DNA of 43,624 bases from Prevotella sp. UBA5379 (GTDB taxonomy: Bacteria; Bacteroidota; Bacteroidia; Bacteroidales; Bacteroidaceae), in contig DHOX01000047.1 of NCBI GenBank assembly GCA_002409785.1, positions 1 through 43,624 on the forward strand. Direction: 5' to 3'. The translations under genes and the position numbers were made by a program. Shown here piece after piece: positions 14,904 through 23,596 of this stretch (its first letter is position 1; every line of letters begins with the position of its first letter). Under the pieces are notes generated by a model. The model made no database searches and was not told where the DNA came from. It saw nothing but the letters and a program-made list of their open reading frames with translations.

Positions 14904-15701
14904 TCACCGACTGATTTGTTCGATACCGTCAAATGTAGATAAAATCTCAGCTCTTCCCCTGCGAATAGCAATAGTATGTTCAAAGTGAGCAGCGATCTGA
15001 TGATCTGCCGTGGCAAGGCCCCACTTATCAGGGAGCAGCCACAATTTGCGTTCACCCATTGTAACCATGGGTTCTATAGCAATACACATACCTGCTTTCA
15101 GAAGCAAGCCTTCACCCTGTCGTCCATAATTAGGAACCGGGGGATCCTCGTGCATCAGCCTTCCTATCCCATGACCCGTTAACTCTCTGAACACCGAATA
15201 ACCCTCAGCCTCGCAGCACTGTTGTACCGAAAAACCAATGTCACCGACATGGTTTCCTGCCACTGCCTGCTCAATCCCTTTATAGAGTGCCGCTTTTGTA
15301 GTTCCCAAGAGTTTTTGAACTTCCGGATCTACTTCGCCGACACAAAAGGTATAACAACTGTCACCATTATAGCCATTCAGCAATGCGCCGCAATCGACAG
15401 AAATGACATCACCATCCTTTAAGACAGTCTTTTCACTCGGTATGCCATGCACGACAACATCATTGACCGATGTACAAACAGAACCAGGGAAAGGCACATC
15501 CACGCCAAAAGGATTAGGAACACCTTTGAAGGTAGGTTCTGCGCCATGATCACGAATAAACTCAGCAGCAATCTTATCAAGTTGAATCGTCGTGACCCCA
15601 GGTTTAATATGTCTGCCCACTTCCGTGAGCGTAGCACCGACCAGATGATTAGCCTCACGCATGAGTCGGATTTCATCCTCGGTCTTCAGAAATATTTTCA
15701 T
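14904..15701 (-). CDS. map: type I methionine aminopeptidase
   Basis: The 265-residue enzyme removes the initiator methionine from new proteins whose second residue is small. The pita-bread fold metal ligands can be placed: Asp in SVDCGALLNGYNGD (two aspartates), His in ELTGHGIG, Glu in CIAIEPMV and Glu in AHFEHTIAI. The absence of an N-terminal extension makes it a type Ia enzyme like E. coli MAP (264 residues). It lies 9 bases after secY and so is coupled to the secretion and ribosomal genes. Confidence 0.97.
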   Translation of the reverse strand: MKIFLKTEDEIRLMREANHLVGATLTEVGRHIKPGVTTIQLDKIAAEFIRDHGAEPTFKGVPNPFGVDVPFPGSVCTSVNDVVVHGIPSEKTVLKDGDVISVDCGALLNGYNGDSCYTFCVGEVDPEVQKLLGTTKAALYKGIEQAVAGNHVGDIGFSVQQCCEAEGYSVFRELTGHGIGRLMHEDPPVPNYGRQGEGLLLKAGMCIAIEPMVTMGERKLWLLPDKWGLATADHQIAAHFEHTIAIRRGRAEILSTFDGIEQISR

Positions 15702-15710
15702 TTCTAAAGA

Positions 15711-17048
15711 TCAATAGGCAGAGAGTCCTGCATGACGAGTATGACCCGAGCTCAGCAAGCCGTCATAATGTCTCATCAGCAAATAGCTCTCAATCTGCTG
15801 TAAGGTATCAATTACGACACCCACAAGAATCAGAAGAGATGTCCCCCCAAAGAACTGAGAGAAAGACTCCTGAACATTCAACAGACCTGCCAGCGCCGGC
15901 ATGATAGCGATAAAGGCGATGAACAAGGAACCAGGGAAGGTAATACGAGACATCACAGTATCTATATACTCCGCGGTATCCTTACCCGGCTTGACACCAG
16001 GAATAAACCCATTATTACGCTTAAGGTCATCAGCCATCTGCGTCGGGTTTAAAGTGATTGCTGTATAAAAATATGTGAATGCGATCACCAAGATCACATA
16101 GACGATGTTATAAAGCAGACTCCGCGTGTTCATGAGATCCTGAACCCACCAGGCCGAATTTGCCGTATTATAGCGTACAATAGCCAACGGAATAAACATC
16201 AGTGCCTGTGCAAAGATGATCGGCATCACATTGGCAGCGAACAACTTCAAAGGAATATACTGACGAGCTCCACCATACTGCTTGTTGCCTACTACTCTCC
16301 GGGCATACTGCACAGGGACTTTACGAGTACCCTCAACCAGGACAATAGAAGCGCAGACCACCGCATAAAGGATAACGATCTCAACGATGAACATGATCAA
16401 TCCTCCCCCGGTAATCGCCTGCAGGCGAGAAGCCACTTCCTGAATGAAAGCCTGGGGCAACCGAGCAATAATTCCGATCATAATGATCAAAGAAATACCA
16501 TTACCCACGCCCTTATCTGTAATACGTTCTCCCAACCAAAGGATAAACATACTGCCGGCAGCAAGGATGATCGTTGCAGGAACCATAAAGACTGTCCAAC
16601 TGACCCCCGTAGCAAGAGCCTGAGAAGCCTGCATCTTAAGGTTAATCAGATAAGACGGAGCCTGAAAAAGCAGAATTGCTATGGTCAGCCACCTTGTATA
16701 CCAATCAATTTTCTTACGGCCACTCTCACCCTCACGCTGCATTTTCTGGAAATAAGGAACAGCAACAGCAAGGAGTTGCATGACGATTGAGGCAGAAATA
16801 TAAGGCATTATCCCCAATGCGAAGATAGACGCATTGGAAAAAGCACCTCCAGAGAACATATCAAGCAAAGACATCAGTCCACCTGCGGTCTGTGACTGTA
16901 AATGTGCCAACTGCCCGGGATCAATACCAGGAAGAACGACAAATGACCCAAAACGGTATATAGCCACAAACAGGAGGGTGATGAGGAGCCGCTGACGCAG
17001 ATCCTCAACCTTCCAACAGTTCTTTAGTGTCTCAATTAACTTTTTCAT
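15711..17048 (-). CDS. secY: protein translocase channel subunit SecY
   Basis: This 445-residue inner-membrane protein has ten predicted transmembrane helices and forms the SecYEG channel together with SecE (encoded at 41794-41985) and SecG. It begins LIETLKNCWKVEDLRQRLLI and has the plug-region motif GGLMSLLDMFSGGAFSNASI near residue 55, as well as the cytosolic loop PVQYARRVVGN that binds SecA or the ribosome. The length is close to that of E. coli SecY (443). It lies only 4 bases after rplO. Confidence 0.98.
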   Translation of the reverse strand: MKKLIETLKNCWKVEDLRQRLLITLLFVAIYRFGSFVVLPGIDPGQLAHLQSQTAGGLMSLLDMFSGGAFSNASIFALGIMPYISASIVMQLLAVAVPYFQKMQREGESGRKKIDWYTRWLTIAILLFQAPSYLINLKMQASQALATGVSWTVFMVPATIILAAGSMFILWLGERITDKGVGNGISLIIMIGIIARLPQAFIQEVASRLQAITGGGLIMFIVEIVILYAVVCASIVLVEGTRKVPVQYARRVVGNKQYGGARQYIPLKLFAANVMPIIFAQALMFIPLAIVRYNTANSAWWVQDLMNTRSLLYNIVYVILVIAFTYFYTAITLNPTQMADDLKRNNGFIPGVKPGKDTAEYIDTVMSRITFPGSLFIAFIAIMPALAGLLNVQESFSQFFGGTSLLILVGVVIDTLQQIESYLLMRHYDGLLSSGHTRHAGLSAY

Positions 17049-17052
17049 TCAC

Positions 17053-17502
17053 TTAGATTATTGTTGCCTTACCACCTAATGTCGTAATGGCCTGTTCGGC
17101 TGATTTAGAAAAAGCATTTGCCTCTACATCAACCTTAGACTTCAATTCGCCATCACCCAAAACCTTGATAAGCTTGTTTCCATCAAAAAGTCCAGCCTCT
17201 TTCATTTCCTTCAAGCCGATCTTGGTATAGTTCTTCGCCTCTACGAGTTTCTGAAGAGAAGACAGATTAACGGCGAGGTATTCTTTATGGTTGATATTTT
17301 TAAAACCAGCTTTAGGAACACGACGCTGCAATGGCATCTGGCCACCTTCAAATCCGATCTTTCTTTTATAACCAGAACGCGATTTGGCTCCTTTGGATCC
17401 ACGGGTAGAAGTACCACCTAAGCCAGAACCTGAACCGCGTCCAAGACGGCGACGTGAATGTGTAGAACCAACTGCTGGTTTCAAATTATGTAATCTAATC
17501 AT
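17053..17502 (-). CDS. rplO: 50S ribosomal protein L15
   Basis: The product has 149 residues and starts MIRLHNLKPAVGSTHSRRRL. The glycine- and arginine-rich extension (GRGSGSGLGGTSTRGSKGAK) that threads through 23S rRNA is near residue 20, and the globular part follows, ending KSAEQAITTLGGKATII. The open frame begins 13 codons further upstream, but these overlap the end of rpmD, and MIRLHNL is the family start. L15 is a late large-subunit assembly protein. Confidence 0.97.
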   Translation of the reverse strand: MIRLHNLKPAVGSTHSRRRLGRGSGSGLGGTSTRGSKGAKSRSGYKRKIGFEGGQMPLQRRVPKAGFKNINHKEYLAVNLSSLQKLVEAKNYTKIGLKEMKEAGLFDGNKLIKVLGDGELKSKVDVEANAFSKSAEQAITTLGGKATII

Positions 17503-17524
17503 TGCGTCAAATTTTAAGAATTCG

Positions 17525-17701
17525 TTATTTAATAATCTCAATCAGGTGATGAACCTTACGGATCATACCACTATTTCCAGGATTGTCCTCAACCTCGACT
17601 ACCTGGCCGATCTTATGGAGCCCAAGATAGATAAGGGTATTCTTCTGATCAACAGGAGCACCAACTCTACTCTTGATTTGCTTGATTTTTATAGTTGCCA
17701 T
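17525..17701 (-). CDS. rpmD: 50S ribosomal protein L30
   Basis: This 58-residue gene is short but clear: it reads MATIKIKQIKSRVGAPVDQK, then NTLIYLGLHKIGQVVEVEDN and ends MIRKVHHLIEIIK. L30 is a small ferredoxin-like protein on the solvent side of the large subunit. Its length matches E. coli L30 (59). The gene sits between rpsE (18 bases) and rplO (22 bases), the normal spc operon order, which confirms the call. Confidence 0.95.
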   Translation of the reverse strand: MATIKIKQIKSRVGAPVDQKNTLIYLGLHKIGQVVEVEDNPGNSGMIRKVHHLIEIIK

Positions 17702-17719
17702 TTTCTAATTCCCCCCAAA

Positions 17720-18232
17720 TTAACCATTAAATACTTTTTCCATACTTATTCCACGCTGACCAGCAACCTGATAAGGATCACGCATTTTGGAAAGAGCGAG
17801 GATCGTAGCTTTGACCAGGTTATGTGCATTGGAAGAACCTTTGGACTTAGCAATCACATCCGTAATACCTGCACTCTCCAGGACAGCACGCATAGCACCT
17901 CCAGCTTTCAGCCCTGTACCGGCAGCAGCTGGCTTCAGCAGGACTTTGGCACCCTCATAAGAAACTTCCATTTCGTGAGGGATAGTACCTTTGAGAACCG
18001 GTACTTTCATCAAGCTTTTTTTAGCAGCTTCAGTACCTTTAGCTATTGCAGCCGTAACTTCTCCGGCTTTACCCAGGCCATAACCGAGAACACCCTTGCC
18101 ATCACCTACAACGACGATAGCAGCGAAAGTAAAGGTACGACCACCTTTAGTAACTTTAGTTACACGGTTAATAGCAACCAGACGATCTTTCAATTCGACG
18201 TCACTATTTGCTTTTACTCTATTCATTGCCAT
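17720..18232 (-). CDS. rpsE: 30S ribosomal protein S5
   Basis: The 170-residue protein has the double-stranded RNA-binding-like N-terminal domain with the loop FAAIVVVGDGKGVLGYGLGK near residue 40 and a C-terminal domain with GTGLKAGGAMRAVLESAGI near 108. S5 lies at the mRNA entry channel and, with S4, affects decoding accuracy; changes in the N-terminal loop give spectinomycin resistance in other bacteria. Nothing unusual is visible. It lies 6 bases after rplR. Confidence 0.98.
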   Translation of the reverse strand: MAMNRVKANSDVELKDRLVAINRVTKVTKGGRTFTFAAIVVVGDGKGVLGYGLGKAGEVTAAIAKGTEAAKKSLMKVPVLKGTIPHEMEVSYEGAKVLLKPAAAGTGLKAGGAMRAVLESAGITDVIAKSKGSSNAHNLVKATILALSKMRDPYQVAGQRGISMEKVFNG

Positions 18233-18238
18233 AATCGA

Positions 18239-18583
18239 TTAAAATTTAAGGCCACCCTCACGAGCTGCGTCAGCAAGTGCCTGGACACGGCCATGATAGA
18301 GATAACCATTACGGTCAAAAACTATAGATACTACTCCGGCAGCCTTTGCCTTCTCAGCAACAAGAGCACCGACTTTCTTAGCCTGCTCCAGTTTAGGAAG
18401 TTTTTCCATTCCTAAAGAAGAGGCATAAGCGAGAGTATTTCCCGTCAAATCATTGATTAACTGAGCATAGATTTGCTTATTAGAACGGAATACACTCAGG
18501 CGTGGACGCTCAGCAGTTCCCTTCACGTGTTTACGAATGCGGAACTTTATTTTAATTCGTCTTTCAACTTTTTTTGTTGTCAT
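18239..18583 (-). CDS. rplR: 50S ribosomal protein L18
   Basis: The 114-residue protein binds 5S rRNA with L5 and L25 and carries it into the central protuberance. Family motifs are VKGTAERPRLSVFRSNKQIY near residue 20 and VFDRNGYLYHGRVQALADAA near the end. The N-terminus MTTKKVERRIKIKFRIRKHV is basic. The length is close to that of E. coli L18 (117). Confidence 0.98.
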   Translation of the reverse strand: MTTKKVERRIKIKFRIRKHVKGTAERPRLSVFRSNKQIYAQLINDLTGNTLAYASSLGMEKLPKLEQAKKVGALVAEKAKAAGVVSIVFDRNGYLYHGRVQALADAAREGGLKF

Positions 18584-18601
18584 TGTCGTAAAAAATTAAA
18601 A

Positions 18602-19174
18602 TTACTTAGCAGCAGCAGTCTTACCAGACTTTCTGCGGATGACCTCTCCTTTAAAGAGAATACCTTTTCCTTTATAAGGTTCAGGCATACGGAAAGAACG
18701 AATTTTTGCACAGATGAGTCCGAGCAAAGCCTTATCACAAGACTCCAATGTTATCATCGGGTTCTGATTCCTTTCAGCCTTCGTCTCAACCTTCACCTCT
18801 TTAGGAAGTTGCATATAAATGGGGTGTGTATAACCCAAGGTGAGTTCGATAATATTCCCCTGATTCGTCACACGGTAACCGACACCAACGAGCTCCATTG
18901 TTTTAGAATAGCCCTCGCTTACCCCAATGACCATATTATTCACCAGAGAGCGGTAAAGGCCATGGAATGCCTGTTTCTGCTTACTATCAACAAGGCTCTT
19001 CTCATCGACAGCAAACGTTACCGCACCATCGGCCAGAGCCACCTTGATAGAAGGATCTATCTTTTGAGAAAGTTCACCTTTTGGTCCCTTGACTGAAAGG
19101 ATTCCTGTCTTTTTATCAAAATTTACAGTTACACCTGCCGGAATATTAACTGGTAATTTCCCTATTCTTGACAT
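18602..19174 (-). CDS. rplF: 50S ribosomal protein L6
   Basis: The product has 190 residues and two similar alpha/beta domains. It starts MSRIGKLPVNIPAGVTV and ends with the conserved RMPEPYKGKGILFKGEVIRR region that touches the sarcin-ricin loop area of 23S rRNA. The frame is open for ten codons upstream and would then overlap rpsH, so the MSRIGK start, 14 bases after rpsH, is chosen. The protein is slightly longer than E. coli L6 (177). Confidence 0.97.
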   Translation of the reverse strand: MSRIGKLPVNIPAGVTVNFDKKTGILSVKGPKGELSQKIDPSIKVALADGAVTFAVDEKSLVDSKQKQAFHGLYRSLVNNMVIGVSEGYSKTMELVGVGYRVTNQGNIIELTLGYTHPIYMQLPKEVKVETKAERNQNPMITLESCDKALLGLICAKIRSFRMPEPYKGKGILFKGEVIRRKSGKTAAAK

Positions 19175-19188
19175 ATCAAATCCTCCAA

Positions 19189-19584
19189 TTAATATATGAA
19201 ACAAAGAACTTCACCGCCAATTTTCTGTTCAGCAGCCTCTTTGTTAGTCATTACACCTTTAGACGTAGATAGAATTGCAATACCCAGTCCGTTAATTACT
19301 CTCGGCATATCTTTGTAACCCGTATACTGACGAAGTCCAGGAGTGGACACGCGCTTCAAGCTTCTGATAGCATTTTGCTTCGTCTTCGGATCATACTTCA
19401 ATGCGACCTTGATTGTACCTTGAGGACCATCCTCAATAAATTTGTAATTCAGAATGTATCCTTTCTCAAAGAGGATCTTTGTGATCTCTTTCTTCAAGTT
19501 AGACGCAGGAACATCCACAACACGGTGATGAGCCATGATTGCATTTCTGAGTCTAGTCAGATAATCTGCTATAGGATCTGTCAT
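19189..19584 (-). CDS. rpsH: 30S ribosomal protein S8
   Basis: The 131-residue protein binds the central domain of 16S rRNA and is a key early assembly protein; in E. coli it also represses the spc operon by binding mRNA near rplE. The N-terminal MTDPIADYLTRLRNAIMAHH and the C-terminal AILSTSKGVMTNKEAAEQKI signatures are both present. The 69-base gap to rpsN is larger than most in this operon. Confidence 0.98.
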   Translation of the reverse strand: MTDPIADYLTRLRNAIMAHHRVVDVPASNLKKEITKILFEKGYILNYKFIEDGPQGTIKVALKYDPKTKQNAIRSLKRVSTPGLRQYTGYKDMPRVINGLGIAILSTSKGVMTNKEAAEQKIGGEVLCFIY

Positions 19585-19653
19585 AAAAATAAAAATTAAT
19601 TAATCGGGACACCCCGACAATATTAAAAATGTGATCTGTATGAATTGATAAGA

Positions 19654-19956
19654 TTACCAACTGGCCTTTTTCACACCAGGGATCAAGCCCTCGGAAGCCA
19701 TCTCACGGAACTGAATACGAGAGAGACCAAACTGTCTGATATATCCTCTTGGACGCCCCGTAATCTTGCAACGGTTATGCAGACGAATGGGATCAGCATT
19801 CTTAGGAATAGCCTGTAACTTACGAGCAGCCTCATAAGCCTCTGCGGGATCAGTAGCAGTAGCGATAATCTTTTTCAAAGCTGCGCGTTTCTTTGCATAA
19901 CGTGCTACAAGTCTTGCACGCTTCACTTCGCGAGCTTTCATTGATTCTTTTGCCAT
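19654..19956 (-). CDS. rpsN: 30S ribosomal protein S14, long zinc-free form
   Basis: This 100-residue S14 is of the long type without the C-x2-C pairs of the short zinc form. The family signature RLHNRCKITGRPRGYIRQFG lies near residue 58, and the C-terminus SRIQFREMASEGLIPGVKKA is typical. S14 sits in the small-subunit head near S3 and S10. Together with the cysteine-poor L36, it means two ribosomal proteins encoded here do without zinc. It lies 2 bases after rplE. Confidence 0.98.
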   Translation of the reverse strand: MAKESMKAREVKRARLVARYAKKRAALKKIIATATDPAEAYEAARKLQAIPKNADPIRLHNRCKITGRPRGYIRQFGLSRIQFREMASEGLIPGVKKASW

Positions 19957-19958
19957 AT

Positions 19959-20519
19959 CTATTTAGTCTTTTTAGCATTCTTAAATGGAAAACCGAAACC
20001 CTTGAGCAAAGCATAACCTTCTTCATCTGTAGTAGCAGAAGTTACAAAGGTGATGTTCATTCCTTGCACACGATCAACTTTATCGATATTAATTTCCGGG
20101 AAGATGATCTGCTCAGAAATACCGAGGGTATAGTTGCCATGTCCATCCAGTCTGGAGTCAATACCTTTGAAGTCACGGATACGAGGAAGAGCCACGCGAA
20201 TGAGCCTCTCCAAGAATTCGTACATCCGCTCACGGCGCAAAGTAACCATCACACCGATAGGCATGTATTTACGAAGTTTGAAATTAGCGATGTCTTTTTT
20301 GGAGTAAGTAGCAACAGCTTTCTGACCCGTAATGGAAGACAGTTCATTGATGGCGACATCAATGATTTTTTTATCCTGGGTAGCGTCACCAAGTCCCTCA
20401 TTAATCACAATCTTCTTCAAGACAGGAACCTGCATGACAGAAGAATAGTTAAACTGTTTAGTAAGAGACGGTGCAATCGTATCTGTATATACTTGTTTTA
20501 ACCGTGCTGTATTCATCAC
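19959..20519 (-). CDS. rplE: 50S ribosomal protein L5
   Basis: The 186-residue product binds 5S rRNA and contacts the P-site tRNA and S13 across the subunit interface. Recognisable stretches are VMQVPVLKKIVINEGLGDAT near residue 27 and RLIRVALPRIRDFKGIDSRL near 105. Its ATG overlaps the rplX stop codon by four bases (ATGA), so translation of the two genes is probably coupled. Confidence 0.98.
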   Translation of the reverse strand: MMNTARLKQVYTDTIAPSLTKQFNYSSVMQVPVLKKIVINEGLGDATQDKKIIDVAINELSSITGQKAVATYSKKDIANFKLRKYMPIGVMVTLRRERMYEFLERLIRVALPRIRDFKGIDSRLDGHGNYTLGISEQIIFPEINIDKVDRVQGMNITFVTSATTDEEGYALLKGFGFPFKNAKKTK

Positions 20520-20833
20520 TTGATTTCCTCCCCTGATTTTTTAGCGATACGAACGACCTTCTTCCCTTCACGCTTAATGGCGATACGGGTAGGTTTGCCA
20601 CTTTTCGGATCAATCAGACTTAAATTAGAAATATGAATTGAAGCCTCCTGCTTGACAATACCCCCCTGAGGATTTTTAGCTGAAGGCTTAGTGCTCTTAG
20701 TAACCATATTGACCCCTTCAACGATGGCCCGGTTTTCATCTACCAGCACTTTGAGCACCTTTCCAGACTTACCCTTGTCTCTACCAGCGAGCACAATTAC
20801 GGTATCGTCTTTTTTTATGTGTAATTTACTCAT
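20516..20833 (-). CDS. rplX: 50S ribosomal protein L24
   Basis: This 105-residue protein begins translation-type KOW folding with KKDDTVIVLAGRDKGKSGKV near residue 6. L24 starts 50S assembly by binding the 5' end of 23S rRNA and later lies at the polypeptide exit. The length is that of E. coli L24 (104). The gene overlaps rplE by four bases and follows rplN by 21 bases. Confidence 0.98.
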   Translation of the reverse strand: MSKLHIKKDDTVIVLAGRDKGKSGKVLKVLVDENRAIVEGVNMVTKSTKPSAKNPQGGIVKQEASIHISNLSLIDPKSGKPTRIAIKREGKKVVRIAKKSGEEIK

Positions 20834-20854
20834 TACTTTCTTAAATTTTAAACA

Positions 20855-21220
20855 TTAAAGAACCTCAGGTGCCAAAGAAACGACCTTCATATTAACAGTC
20901 CGAAGTTCACGGGCAACCGGACCGAAGATACGACTTCCGCGGAGCTCACCGGCACTATTCAACAAGACACAGGCATTGTCGTCAAAACGGATATAGGATC
21001 CATCCTTGCGACGGATCTCTTTCCTGGTACGAACAATCAGGGCCTTCGATACTGCACCCTTCTTCAAATCACTTGACGGGATGACATTCTGTACAGCGAC
21101 AACGATGATATCCCCCACGCTTGCATAACGGCGTCCCGTTCCACCAAGTACACGAATGCACTTTGCCGTACGAGCACCACTGTTATCACATACTGTAAGT
21201 TTTGATTCAGTTTGTATCAT
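20855..21220 (-). CDS. rplN: 50S ribosomal protein L14
   Basis: The 121-residue product begins with MIQTESKLTVCDNSGARTAK and contains the signature GDIIVVAVQNVIP near residue 40. L14 is a five-stranded beta-barrel that forms a bridge to 16S rRNA and is the binding point of the silencing factor RsfS. It is the first gene of the spc part, here directly continuing the S10 part with a gap of 2 bases after rpsQ. Confidence 0.98.
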   Translation of the reverse strand: MIQTESKLTVCDNSGARTAKCIRVLGGTGRRYASVGDIIVVAVQNVIPSSDLKKGAVSKALIVRTRKEIRRKDGSYIRFDDNACVLLNSAGELRGSRIFGPVARELRTVNMKVVSLAPEVL

Positions 21221-21222
21221 AA

Positions 21223-21480
21223 TTACTTAGCCTTTTCTACGATTCTTACTAATCTCCACCGCTTTGTCTTTGACAGAGGGCGAGTCTCCATAATCAGTAC
21301 AGTGTCGCCGACATTGGCTTCATTCTGTTCATCATGGGCGTAATATTTCTTGGTATGCTGGACGAACTTACCATAAATCGGGTGCTTCTCCTTAAACTTT
21401 GATGCAATAATTATGGTTTTATCCATTTTATTACTGATCACAACACCCTGTCTTACCTTTCTTAAATTTCTTGTTTCCAT
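21223..21480 (-). CDS. rpsQ: 30S ribosomal protein S17
   Basis: S17 is an OB-fold protein that binds the 5' domain of 16S rRNA early in assembly. The 85-residue product reads METRNLRKVRQGVVISNKMD and carries the signature GDTVLIMETRPLSKTKRWRL near residue 57. An ATG three codons upstream (at 21489) overlaps the rpmC stop as TAATG and could be the real start through coupling; METRNLRK is preferred because it matches other family members. Confidence 0.95.
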   Translation of the reverse strand: METRNLRKVRQGVVISNKMDKTIIIASKFKEKHPIYGKFVQHTKKYYAHDEQNEANVGDTVLIMETRPLSKTKRWRLVRIVEKAK

Positions 21481-21488
21481 CTGAACCA

Positions 21489-21686
21489 TTATTTTTTATT
21501 AAGTTCTCTTTGACGGAGTTCTGTCTTCATCCGTGCAATATCACGACGTGCCGTCTTAATCTGTGATGGATTCTCTAACGGAGTAATCTTATGGTTCAGC
21601 ATCTTTTGGTTAAGATCAGCCTGCGATGCCTTCAACTTTTCAACCAAATCCTTAGTTTCAAGTTCTTTTACTTCTTTCATCTTCAT
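21489..21686 (-). CDS. rpmC: 50S ribosomal protein L29
   Basis: This 65-residue, two-helix protein lies beside L23 at the exit tunnel and helps dock the signal recognition particle and trigger factor. Family features are the Leu/Lys-rich first helix (VKELETKDLVEKLKASQADL) and the conserved QIKTARRDIARMKTELRQRE second helix. An internal ATG two codons in is an alternative start. It is 3 bases after rplP. Confidence 0.96.
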   Translation of the reverse strand: MKMKEVKELETKDLVEKLKASQADLNQKMLNHKITPLENPSQIKTARRDIARMKTELRQRELNKK

Positions 21687-21689
21687 AGC

Positions 21690-22118
21690 TTAAGCATTTT
21701 TATCGTAATCACGTCTGACGACAAACTTAGTTTTAACAGGCAACTTCTGAGCGGCAAGGCGAAGTGCTTCCTTTGCATCTTTAAGACTTACGCCCTCTAC
21801 CTCAAATAAGATACGTCCCGGTGTTACGGGAGCTACCCATCCTGCGGGGTCACCTTTTCCTTTACCCATACGCACATCAGCAGGTTTACGAGTAATGGGA
21901 TGGTCTGGAAAAATACGAATCCAAACCTGACCTTCACGGTTCATATAGCGGTTTACGGCTACACGAGCGGCCTCTATCTGACGGCTGTCGAGCCATTTGG
22001 ATTCAAGAGTCTTGATACCAAATGAACCGAAAGCCAGTTCTGTTCCTCTGTGAGCGTCACCTTTATTGCCACGCCCATCTTGAGGTCTTCTATATTTTAC
22101 TCTTTTTGGCTGTAACAT
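21690..22118 (-). CDS. rplP: 50S ribosomal protein L16
   Basis: The 142-residue product starts MLQPKRVKYRRPQDGRGNKG and contains the signature VRMGKGKGDPAGWVAPVTPG near residue 78. L16 is a late-binding protein that places the A-site tRNA and completes the peptidyl transferase centre. The arginine near the conserved GKGKG loop is the type hydroxylated in E. coli, but whether that happens here is unknown. Confidence 0.98.
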   Translation of the reverse strand: MLQPKRVKYRRPQDGRGNKGDAHRGTELAFGSFGIKTLESKWLDSRQIEAARVAVNRYMNREGQVWIRIFPDHPITRKPADVRMGKGKGDPAGWVAPVTPGRILFEVEGVSLKDAKEALRLAAQKLPVKTKFVVRRDYDKNA

Positions 22119-22134
22119 AATAGATTCTTAACTT

Positions 22135-22866
22135 TTAACGGTTATTGTTTCTCTTGCGATTACCGCGACCAGAACGTCTCTCACCGTTACCACGATTTGA
22201 GTTTTTATTGTCCTGCTGGAAATTCGGTGTAAGGTCTACTTTCCCATAGACCATACCGCGGCAGATCCAAACTTTTACCCCAATCGTACCTACTTTCGTA
22301 ATTGCTTTAGTAGAGCAATAGTCAATATCAGCACGAAGAGTATGCAGTGGTGTACGCCCTTCCTTAAACATCTCCTTACGAGCCATCTCAGCTCCATTCA
22401 GACGACCAGACACCTGGACTTTGATACCATCAGCACCAGCACGCATCGTATTGGCAACAGCCATCTTGACGGCACGGCGATAAGCGATCTTACCTTCGAG
22501 CTGACGGGCGATATTATCTGCTACAATAGTTGCATCCAGTTCAGGTCTTTTCACCTCAAAAATGTTGATTTGAATCTCTTCCTTGAAGATATTCTTCAAC
22601 TCTTCTCTCAGTTTATCGACATCCTGGCCACCTTTACCAATGACAATACCCGGACGAGCAGTGCAAATAGTAATGGTAACGAGTTTTAAGGTACGCTCGA
22701 TGATAATACGAGAGACGCTTGCCCTTGCCAGACGCTCGTTGATATAGTTTCGGATTTTCATATCCTCTACGAGGTTGTCACCGAAAGACTTACCACCAAA
22801 CCAATTAGAATCCCAACCACGGATTACACCTAAACGGTTACTTATTGGATTAACTTTCTGTCCCAT
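22135..22866 (-). CDS. rpsC: 30S ribosomal protein S3, with basic C-terminal tail
   Basis: The 243-residue protein has an N-terminal type II KH domain with the GxxG loop in PGIVIGKGGQDVDKLREELK near residue 65, and a C-terminal domain with RMVYGK-like WICRGMVYGKVDLTP near 205. S3 forms part of the mRNA entry tunnel and its helicase activity. The last 27 residues (from QQDNKNSNRGNG) are rich in Asn, Arg and Gly with RGN repeats, probably a disordered RNA-binding tail. Confidence 0.98.
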   Translation of the reverse strand: MGQKVNPISNRLGVIRGWDSNWFGGKSFGDNLVEDMKIRNYINERLARASVSRIIIERTLKLVTITICTARPGIVIGKGGQDVDKLREELKNIFKEEIQINIFEVKRPELDATIVADNIARQLEGKIAYRRAVKMAVANTMRAGADGIKVQVSGRLNGAEMARKEMFKEGRTPLHTLRADIDYCSTKAITKVGTIGVKVWICRGMVYGKVDLTPNFQQDNKNSNRGNGERRSGRGNRKRNNNR

Positions 22867-22871
22867 TCTAT

Positions 22872-23279
22872 TTACTTATTTTCGTCATTAGTTTTAGCAT
22901 CAACAAAAAGCGTAACGTGATTAGAACGCTTACGGATTCTGAAGCCACGGCCTTGTGGTGCCGGTCTCATACGTTTCATAGTGACCCCCGGGTCTACGAA
23001 GACTCTACTGATATAGAGTTCACCCTCTTCAGCCTTACGGTCATTTTTCTGTTCCCAGTTTGCAATAGCCGAACGTAACAGTTTCTCAACGTCAGCAGCA
23101 GCGTGCTTTTTAGAGAACTTAAGTACTCCAAGAGCCTTATTTACTTCCATACCACGAACCATGTCCACGACATAGCGCATCTTACGGGGTGAGGAAGGAA
23201 CTCCCTTGAGCTTAGCGAAGTACTGGTTTCTGCGAGCTTCTTTTAACTTTTCAGCCGCAATATGTTTTCTTGCTCCCAT
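22872..23279 (-). CDS. rplV: 50S ribosomal protein L22
   Basis: The 135-residue protein has the long beta-hairpin (RMRPAPQGRGFRIRKRSNHV near residue 106) that lines the exit tunnel; deletions there give macrolide resistance in other bacteria, and none is visible here. The N-terminus MGARKHIAAEKLKEARRNQY is longer than in E. coli L22 (110), as is usual in Bacteroidota. It lies 37 bases after rpsS. Confidence 0.98.
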   Translation of the reverse strand: MGARKHIAAEKLKEARRNQYFAKLKGVPSSPRKMRYVVDMVRGMEVNKALGVLKFSKKHAAADVEKLLRSAIANWEQKNDRKAEEGELYISRVFVDPGVTMKRMRPAPQGRGFRIRKRSNHVTLFVDAKTNDENK

Positions 23280-23316
23280 TATTGTTTCTTCATTTAAATG
23301 GTTTCAACCCGCTTAC

Positions 23317-23586
23317 TTAATCTTTATTGTTACCACTATGGCCGCCGAATCGACGGGTAAGTGAAAACTCACCAAGTCTGTGACCCACCATATTTTCAGT
23401 AATGTAAACAGGGATAAATTTATTTCCGTTATGAACTGCAATGGTATGCCCCACGAAATCGGGAGATATCATACAAGCTCTGGCCCATGTTTTGACAACA
23501 CTTTTCTTGCCACTTTTGTTCATCTCGAGAATTTTCTTCTCCAGAGAAACATTAATATATGGACCCTTCTTAAGTGAACGACTCAT
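23317..23586 (-). CDS. rpsS: 30S ribosomal protein S19
   Basis: This 89-residue protein of the small-subunit head contacts S13 and helps form a bridge with the large subunit. It starts MSRSLKKGPYINVSLEKKIL and contains the signature NMVGHRLGEFSLTRRFGGHS near residue 65. The length is nearly that of E. coli S19 (92). It lies 10 bases after rplB in the S10 operon. Confidence 0.98.
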   Translation of the reverse strand: MSRSLKKGPYINVSLEKKILEMNKSGKKSVVKTWARACMISPDFVGHTIAVHNGNKFIPVYITENMVGHRLGEFSLTRRFGGHSGNNKD

Positions 23587-23596
23587 AATTTACTCT

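Noticed and set aside
17384..18415. A 343-codon plus-strand open frame across rplO, rpmD, rpsE and rplR
   Set aside because: It crosses four certain ribosomal genes on the other strand and its product is Ser/Thr/Phe-rich without homology that I can see.
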